This document shows positions 7,767 to 11,793 of a stretch of DNA of 11,793 nucleotides, piece after piece. The notes below the pieces were generated by a model. The model had not been told where the DNA came from and did not search any database. It saw only the letters and a program-made list of their open reading frames with translations. This stretch comes from Micavibrio sp. UBA2638 (GTDB lineage: Bacteria > Pseudomonadota > Alphaproteobacteria > Micavibrionales > Micavibrionaceae), in assembly GCA_002359735.1 (NCBI GenBank), contig DENS01000015.1, forward strand, positions 45,671 to 57,463, in the 5' to 3' direction. How positions within the stretch are numbered: the first letter of the stretch is position 1; each line of letters begins with the position of its first letter. A program made the translations under genes and the position numbers.

Positions 7767-7775
7767 ATTCTAGCA
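7767..7775 (-). promoter_or_regulatory. Candidate extended -10 of the 192-residue gene
   Basis: On the minus strand TGCTAGAAT (7775-7767) contains the extended -10 element TGn followed by TAGAAT, a 5/6 match. The ATG at 7760 follows after 6 bases. No -35 of quality and no Shine-Dalgarno are visible. A TATAAT (7767-7762) also occurs but lies only one base from the ATG, too close to direct a transcript that contains it. Confidence 0.4.
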
Positions 7776-7799
7776 TAGCGATAGTTAATGGGGCGTGAA

Positions 7800-8360
7800 T
7801 TAAATCACCCAATCTTCAACCGATGGCATACCATAAGCTCCAGCACCCCGGCCATCCTTGCAAATCACCTTGGCCGGAATACCAATGGCCGTACAACCGT
7901 TGGGTATATCCTGCACCACCACAGAATTTGACCCCACTTTAGCATTGGCCCCAATCGTAATATCACCAAGTATTTGTGCGCCGGAGCCAACCATAACCCC
8001 ATCTTCCAAAGTGGGATGGCGTTTAATTTTATGACCGTTTTTCCCCACACCGCCAAGTGTAACACCGTGATATAGCGTAACATCATCGCCAATAATAGCC
8101 GTTTGCCCAATTACACAACCAGTGCCATGATCAATGAAAAGACGTTTTCCGATCTGTGCTTGCGGATGAATTTCAACGCCTGTGAAGATGCGGGCCAGAT
8201 TTGAACTAAACCGCGCCAACGCACGTAAACCGAGCCGCCATAAAATATGGCTCAGGCGATGCCAGCATACGGCGTGAAAACCATTATACCCCAGAAACAC
8301 TTCCATAAAGCCCGGCTCTATCGGGTCTCGCGATTGTATGGAACGGATATGGTCAAACAT
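7800..8360 (-). CDS. cysE: Serine O-acetyltransferase (EpsC-like, short CysE)
   Basis: The enzyme acetylates L-serine with acetyl-CoA to give O-acetylserine, the precursor that cysteine synthase converts to cysteine. The 186-residue protein is the short form without the long N-terminal helical region of E. coli CysE. It has a brief helical part (FLGYNGFHAVCWHRLSHIL, 22-40) and then a left-handed beta-helix of hexapeptide repeats. Active-site residues are visible in FIDHGTG (D77, H78), with GVTLGGVGK (99-107) and KRHPTLEDGVMVGSGA following. The C-terminus is EDWVI; a terminal isoleucine is the residue that docks into the cysteine synthase active site in known complexes. I start at ATG 8360. 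The frame is open further upstream, but that part overlaps the DUF502 gene, whose stop lies 10 bases before this ATG, suggesting co-transcription and translational coupling. Confidence 0.94.
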   Translation of the reverse strand: MFDHIRSIQSRDPIEPGFMEVFLGYNGFHAVCWHRLSHILWRLGLRALARFSSNLARIFTGVEIHPQAQIGKRLFIDHGTGCVIGQTAIIGDDVTLYHGVTLGGVGKNGHKIKRHPTLEDGVMVGSGAQILGDITIGANAKVGSNSVVVQDIPNGCTAIGIPAKVICKDGRGAGAYGMPSVEDWVI

Positions 8361-8370
8361 ACTTATCGTC

Positions 8371-9186
8371 TTATTTCTTATCTTGTTTGACGCGCGCTGC
8401 CTTTTCTGGCTTTTCCTTTTTGGAAGGTTTGGCAACTTTAGCAGCCTTGGCCGTTTTCGCAGCCTCAACAGCCTTGCGTTTTGCCGCCACCTCCACAGGG
8501 TCAGGCGGCGTAATAATACCGGCAGACACAACCAGCTTAATGGCTTCTTCGACGCTCATTTCCAGGTATTTTAGTTCACTCCTCGGAACAAACAATAAAT
8601 AACCAGAGGTGGGATTTGGCGTCGTTGGCACAAAAACATTGATGGTTTCATTTTCCGTTATGCGCTGGACCTCCCCTTCTGTGCGGCCAGTTACAAACCC
8701 GATGGACCAGACGCCCTTTCGTGGATATTCCAGCATAACCGGCTCCCGAAAGGCCTGCGATTTACTGGCCATAACGGTTTCAAATATTTGTTTGGTCGCA
8801 TTATATAGCGTTCGAATAATCGGCATACGATTAACGATAAATTCAGAGGCCCGAATAAACAGGCGCCCAAAGAAATTTGTGGCAAACCAGCCCACAAAAA
8901 TAAAAAACAATATGGCGATAAGAAGACCCAGCCCCGGCATGGTCGTCCCGCCATAGACCCCTTCATATGATTCCTTCGGCAGAACCCTTGCAACCGTGCT
9001 ATCGATAAAATTCAGAAAAATGTAAGTCAGGTAGATTGTTATACTGATGGGCGCAGCCACCAAAATACCTGCCAGGAAATATCCGCGCAAACGCTGGCCA
9101 AATGTGCGTCCACCATTCACATGATCTTCAACCACGCTTTCAGTGGTTGTTCTGTTTTCCGCAGCTTTAATATCCTGTTTATCCAT
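8371..9186 (-). CDS. DUF502 family membrane protein
   Basis: This is a 271-residue DUF502 protein, a widespread family without an established biochemical function. Two membrane segments are predicted, at about 37-60 (after FGQRLRGYFLAGILVAAPI) and 84-104 (GLGLLIAILFFIFVGWFATNF). The family pattern continues with IVNRMPIIRTLYNATKQIFE (117-136), a soluble beta-rich part ending in VFVPTTPNPTSGYLLFVP (184-201), and a short helix SVEEAIKLVVSAGI. From about residue 234 to the end a lysine/alanine-rich tail is added, probably disordered and positively charged. It starts at ATG 9186, 84 bases after fadE stops. The cysE-type gene begins 10 bases downstream. No strong Shine-Dalgarno precedes the ATG. 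The family is recognised from sequence; its role remains unknown. Confidence 0.9.
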   Translation of the reverse strand: MDKQDIKAAENRTTTESVVEDHVNGGRTFGQRLRGYFLAGILVAAPISITIYLTYIFLNFIDSTVARVLPKESYEGVYGGTTMPGLGLLIAILFFIFVGWFATNFFGRLFIRASEFIVNRMPIIRTLYNATKQIFETVMASKSQAFREPVMLEYPRKGVWSIGFVTGRTEGEVQRITENETINVFVPTTPNPTSGYLLFVPRSELKYLEMSVEEAIKLVVSAGIITPPDPVEVAAKRKAVEAAKTAKAAKVAKPSKKEKPEKAARVKQDKK

Positions 9187-9192
9187 ATCCGC

Positions 9193-9221
9193 ATCATGTG
9201 ACGCATAGCAAAAAAAAGCAA
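9193..9221 (-). promoter_or_regulatory. Candidate promoter of the DUF502-cysE pair
   Basis: On the minus strand TTGCTT (9221-9216) is followed after 17 bases by CATGAT (9198-9193), a 4/6 match, and then 6 bases before ATG 9186. A run of eight T lies in the spacer. The match is weaker than at the other candidate leaderless promoters, and transcription could instead continue from fadE, since I see no strong terminator in the 84-base gap. Confidence 0.25.
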
Positions 9222-9270
9222 GAGCGTATCAAAGGCACTTGCCCAATATTATGGCTTTTAGCACCGGTTA

Positions 9271-11478
9271 CTAACGCTGCAATGCCGGACGGGCTAGTGT
9301 TTTCACATCCATTTCAAATTCATCAACGGCAACTATGCGAGCCTGCGCTTTACGGGCTTGCGTCACAATCTCTTGCTCTTCGGCCGTATAATCGCGCTTT
9401 TGCTGTGTAACATCTCGAATAATAACGGCCGCCTTTGTCCATTTTTCCAATGCGTCATCGAACGCCGCCAAGGTCTCCGCAGCCGGGTCTGTCGGACGAT
9501 ACACATCTTTTGTCAGGGTTGCCCTTATATCACATGGACGCGTTATTGTATTGGCTACGCGATGCTCCAGATAGTCATTTGGTTTCCAGCGTCGTGAACG
9601 GAATTGATAAAACGGAAAGATAGAAGCGCGCATAATTTCGCCCAATATTCTATTTGGAGTGGTCACCTTGTCTTCTGCCCCATCCGCTAGTTTGAACTTT
9701 TTCGTTTTACGGTTAGGATAATTTCTGAGAAAGTCATCAAAGGCCTCCTCAGCCTTATAAAGACAAAACCGCACAGACCATTGCAGTAAATCATGTTCAT
9801 CCTTCTGGCGTCCATTGGCTTCATATTCACTTAAAGTGCAGGCAGCAATATACATATAGCTCATGACATCTCCCAAGCGCCCGGCTGTACGCCCCCTTGC
9901 CATCAGGCCTTTCTGTAAATGCATAATCGACATATTGGTCGCCATCTGCATGGATTTACTCATGCGGTTAATGTGACGATAAAAATGTCTGGTTTGCGGG
10001 TCAACATCCGAAAAACCGCCACAATGAAACCAGCTTGGTAGCATAGCTTTAAGCCAGCTATACCCCGTTTCAGCCACCATCGGAACAGCATGCCCCGCCA
10101 TGGCGGCCATATTTTTTTCTTCCAGCGCCGTAAAAATGTGCCGCGCATGCTTATGAGACCGCATCAAACCTTGTACACCAATAATCAAATGCTTGGTTAG
10201 GTAATAAGCGCCCTCAACGGCATGGGCGACAGGTATGGCACGTATGGAACGGTTTATTGGATTTGAAGGCCCATCCATAACCCCCTTACCACATAAAACG
10301 CGCTCCGCATCATTCACACCTTCTTCCATCATCGCAACCAGATGATTTTTGGCAATCGCCGAAGACACTGTTGGCATACCACCATCATCCACTGTTTTTG
10401 CAGCAATGGAACTGACGGCCTGCGCCATGTAGGTAAAACCAGCCAGCTTTGCCAGCGGCTCCTCCAAGCCTTCCATATCCTTCAAAGTGCGATTAAATTG
10501 CGTACGGGCCCCGACAAAAGCACCAGCAGCAAGTGAGGAAACCTCTAACGCCGCAGTCGCGGAGCTTGGCAAGGAAATGCCCCGGCCTACAGCCAGACAT
10601 TCCTGTAAATATCTTTGGTGTTGCCCAGCTGTTTCGAGACCACCGATAACACCATCCGGCGACAACTTAACATCCCCCTGAATAACACCGTTGGGGAATG
10701 GTACGCCGTTTGGACGCAAACGTTTATTTACGATCAAACCTTTAGTATCGCGTGGCACGAGTGAGAAAGTCATACCAACATCCACCTGATTACGGCCAAG
10801 ATAATTATCCGGATCCTTCAGCATATACGCAACGCCCAGCAAGTTAGCAATTGGCGCCAAAGTAATATAACGCTTATCCAGATTATCAATGTGAATATAT
10901 AAAGCACCATCATTGTCTTTTTTTAGCGTTCCCGTCGATGCCATTCCGCCAAACAAATCCGATCCGGCATTTGGCTCTGTTGCGCCGAAACAGGTCAAAT
11001 ACTCACCGCTCGCAATTTTTGGCAAAATATCATCTTTTTGCTTTTGCGTCCCATATTCATAAACCAGTTTTCCAGGGCCCAGCGAATTGATAACCATTGG
11101 AATAATCCCGGCTGCAAAACTCCGGCTCGCGATTTTTTTAATAATTGCGGCATGCGCTTGTTCGGAAAACCCTTTGCCACCATACTCTTTCGGCACACCA
11201 AGACCAAACAAACCAATTGATTTCATGTGATCAATAACCTTCGGTGGTGCCATTTTTTCATCACTTTCCCAAATGGCCCAATCATCAATCATGGCGCAAA
11301 GGTTTTCTATGTCTTGGTCCAGATATACCCGCTCCTCCTCTGACAAGCCTTGGATTCCGGCAATGCGGCGCAAATCCTTATGATCAGGCCTGCCGTTAAT
11401 AAAAGAGGCTTCCCAACCAACTGTACCGACCTCAAGGGCGGTGCGTTCTTCTTCTGAAACTGAACTTTGTTCTGACAT
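9271..11478 (-). CDS. fadE: FadE-type acyl-CoA dehydrogenase with C-terminal DUF1974
   Basis: The enzyme oxidises acyl-CoA to trans-2-enoyl-CoA with FAD, the first step of fatty-acid beta-oxidation. The 735-residue protein resembles E. coli FadE rather than the usual acyl-CoA dehydrogenases of about 380 residues. The N-terminal helical domain contains FGLGVPKEYGGKGFS (91-105). The middle domain has FGATEPNAGSD (164-174) and DKRYITLAPIANLLG (201-215), the latter very FadE-like. ECLAVGRGISLPS (293-305) and the catalytic-glutamate region AHAVEGAYYLTKH (418-430, likely base E422) follow. About residues 450-735 form the DUF1974 region. I chose ATG 11478 because GGGAGA lies 9 bases upstream; GTG 11505 has no such support. 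The upstream region carries an operator-like inverted repeat. E. coli FadE is membrane-associated, but I see no clear membrane segment here. Confidence 0.94.
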   Translation of the reverse strand: MSEQSSVSEEERTALEVGTVGWEASFINGRPDHKDLRRIAGIQGLSEEERVYLDQDIENLCAMIDDWAIWESDEKMAPPKVIDHMKSIGLFGLGVPKEYGGKGFSEQAHAAIIKKIASRSFAAGIIPMVINSLGPGKLVYEYGTQKQKDDILPKIASGEYLTCFGATEPNAGSDLFGGMASTGTLKKDNDGALYIHIDNLDKRYITLAPIANLLGVAYMLKDPDNYLGRNQVDVGMTFSLVPRDTKGLIVNKRLRPNGVPFPNGVIQGDVKLSPDGVIGGLETAGQHQRYLQECLAVGRGISLPSSATAALEVSSLAAGAFVGARTQFNRTLKDMEGLEEPLAKLAGFTYMAQAVSSIAAKTVDDGGMPTVSSAIAKNHLVAMMEEGVNDAERVLCGKGVMDGPSNPINRSIRAIPVAHAVEGAYYLTKHLIIGVQGLMRSHKHARHIFTALEEKNMAAMAGHAVPMVAETGYSWLKAMLPSWFHCGGFSDVDPQTRHFYRHINRMSKSMQMATNMSIMHLQKGLMARGRTAGRLGDVMSYMYIAACTLSEYEANGRQKDEHDLLQWSVRFCLYKAEEAFDDFLRNYPNRKTKKFKLADGAEDKVTTPNRILGEIMRASIFPFYQFRSRRWKPNDYLEHRVANTITRPCDIRATLTKDVYRPTDPAAETLAAFDDALEKWTKAAVIIRDVTQQKRDYTAEEQEIVTQARKAQARIVAVDEFEMDVKTLARPALQR

Positions 11479-11487
11479 GCGTAATAA

Positions 11488-11493
11488 TCTCCC
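11488..11493 (-). promoter_or_regulatory. Shine-Dalgarno sequence deciding the fadE start
   Basis: GGGAGA on the minus strand lies 9 bases before ATG 11478. It is the strongest Shine-Dalgarno in the window and is too close to the GTG at 11505, which lies upstream of it, to serve that start. Confidence 0.7.
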
Positions 11494-11529
11494 ACTAATG
11501 ACCACTGTCGCTTAAAGTAAAATTTTACC

Positions 11530-11557
11530 GCACTGCATTAAAGTCAATTTGCAGTGC
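11530..11557. promoter_or_regulatory. Operator-like inverted repeat upstream of fadE
   Basis: GCACTGCA (11530-11537) and TGCAGTGC (11550-11557) are perfect inverted copies separated by 12 bases. Each is also part of a smaller palindrome: TTGCAGTGCAA at 11549-11559 is perfect, and the left copy is a partial version, with centres 21 bp apart, two helical turns. A minus-strand -35-like TTGACT (11547-11542) lies exactly between them. The candidate -10 elements are TAAAAT (14-base spacer, short) or TTTTAC (19 bases). This suggests a dimeric repressor site over the fadE promoter; the regulator is unknown. Confidence 0.45.
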
Positions 11558-11710
11558 AACATAAATAAAAACCCGGCCGCTTTATAAAAACAACGGCAAC
11601 GGCAATAAATATAACATGAGAATAGAGCGATACGGTAGTCAGAATACGCAGGCACGCAATAGAGCCTTCTCTTCCCAAATACCATAGAAACATGATTTGC
11701 TAGTGTTTTT

Positions 11711-11730
11711 GGATTGTATCGGATTGTATG
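11711..11730. repeat. Tandem 10-bp repeat beside tRNA-Lys
   Basis: GGATTGTATC is followed directly by GGATTGTATG, two copies differing in the last base. They lie 12 bases beyond the tRNA 3' end. The function is unknown. Confidence 0.6.
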
Positions 11731-11742
11731 GGAAAAGAAAAG

Positions 11743-11793
11743 TGGTGATCGCTCGGGGATTCGAACCCCGGACCTACTGATTAAAAGTCAGTT
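11743..11793 (-). tRNA. tRNA-Lys(UUU), 5' part outside window
   Basis: Read on the minus strand, the sequence gives an anticodon stem ACTGA/TCAGT around the 7-base loop CTTTTAA, with anticodon TTT at 11785-11783 (lysine). The short variable region AGGTC follows. The T arm has a perfect CGGGG/CCCCG stem with the standard TTCGAAT loop. The acceptor 3' strand AGCGATC, discriminator A and an encoded CCA end the molecule at 11743. The acceptor 5' strand and D arm, about 25 bases, lie beyond the window. A U-rich trailer (TTTTCTTTT) follows the CCA. Confidence 0.95.

Larger units (their letters stand above)
11506..11742. other. Non-coding stretch between fadE and tRNA-Lys
   Basis: This 237-base stretch has no convincing gene. 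It holds the fadE upstream region with an inverted repeat (11530-11557), a 10-bp tandem repeat (11711-11730) and the U-rich 3' trailer of the tRNA. A 49-codon minus-strand frame (11693 to 11544) runs through it. It encodes a partly hydrophobic peptide but has no Shine-Dalgarno, and I do not accept it as a gene. Confidence 0.6.

Noticed and set aside
8361..8531. N-terminal extension of the serine acetyltransferase to 8531
   Set aside because: It lies inside the DUF502 gene in another frame, encodes an Arg/Leu/Lys-rich low-complexity sequence, and the EpsC-like fold starts at ATG 8360.
11574..11590. GC-rich palindrome near CGGCCG as a tRNA-Lys terminator
   Set aside because: CGGCCG has no loop, and the flanking A/T pairing needs mismatches, so no stable hairpin followed by a T-run is formed.
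11544..11693. A 49-residue minus-strand peptide with a hydrophobic middle
   Set aside because: No Shine-Dalgarno and no -10 at leaderless spacing; its 3' end runs into the fadE promoter and operator region. It could be a small membrane protein, but the evidence is too thin.
1..11793. A novel defence, mobile or biosynthetic system
   Set aside because: Apart from two unknown proteins, all genes belong to known housekeeping or lipid families. No nuclease, toxin, reverse transcriptase, transposase or array is present.

Overview
The window looks like chromosomal DNA of a moderate-GC alphaproteobacterium. The best evidence is the recG / sdhE / mfd neighbourhood, a common alphaproteobacterial arrangement in which recG is read one way and sdhE and mfd the other. 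The DUF502 membrane protein, the EpsC-like serine acetyltransferase and the betaine-lipid genes also fit. I cannot name a genus from sequence alone. Most genes are recognisable housekeeping or metabolic genes. I see no phage, transposon, CRISPR array or defence system.

Layout, left to right. (1) 1-1696, minus: the N-terminal half of mfd, cut by the window edge. (2) 1799-4632, plus: btaA, btaB and an unrecognised 256-residue protein. BtaA and BtaB together convert diacylglycerol to the phosphorus-free betaine lipid DGTS. (3) 4698-4973 or 4982, minus: sdhE, the factor that promotes covalent flavinylation of succinate dehydrogenase. (4) 5072-7162, plus: recG, complete. (5) 7182-9186, minus: an unrecognised cysteine-containing 192-residue protein, a serine O-acetyltransferase and a DUF502 membrane protein, closely spaced. 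(6) 9271-11478, minus: a long FadE-type acyl-CoA dehydrogenase. (7) 11506-11742: a non-coding stretch with an operator-like inverted repeat and a 10-bp tandem repeat. (8) 11743-11793, minus: the 3' two thirds of a tRNA-Lys(UUU).

The genes fall into three themes: DNA repair and fork rescue (Mfd, RecG), membrane lipid and fatty-acid metabolism (BtaA, BtaB, FadE), and small metabolic functions (SdhE, serine acetyltransferase). The betaine-lipid cassette lies antisense between sdhE and mfd, which are often adjacent, so it looks like an insertion into a conserved locus.

The most unusual structural signal is in the promoters. At least four and perhaps five genes have a -10-like box 6 to 7 bases upstream of the ATG and no clear Shine-Dalgarno sequence, which suggests leaderless transcripts. 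mfd, btaA and fadE instead have visible Shine-Dalgarno sequences. The two unrecognised proteins are the main unknowns.
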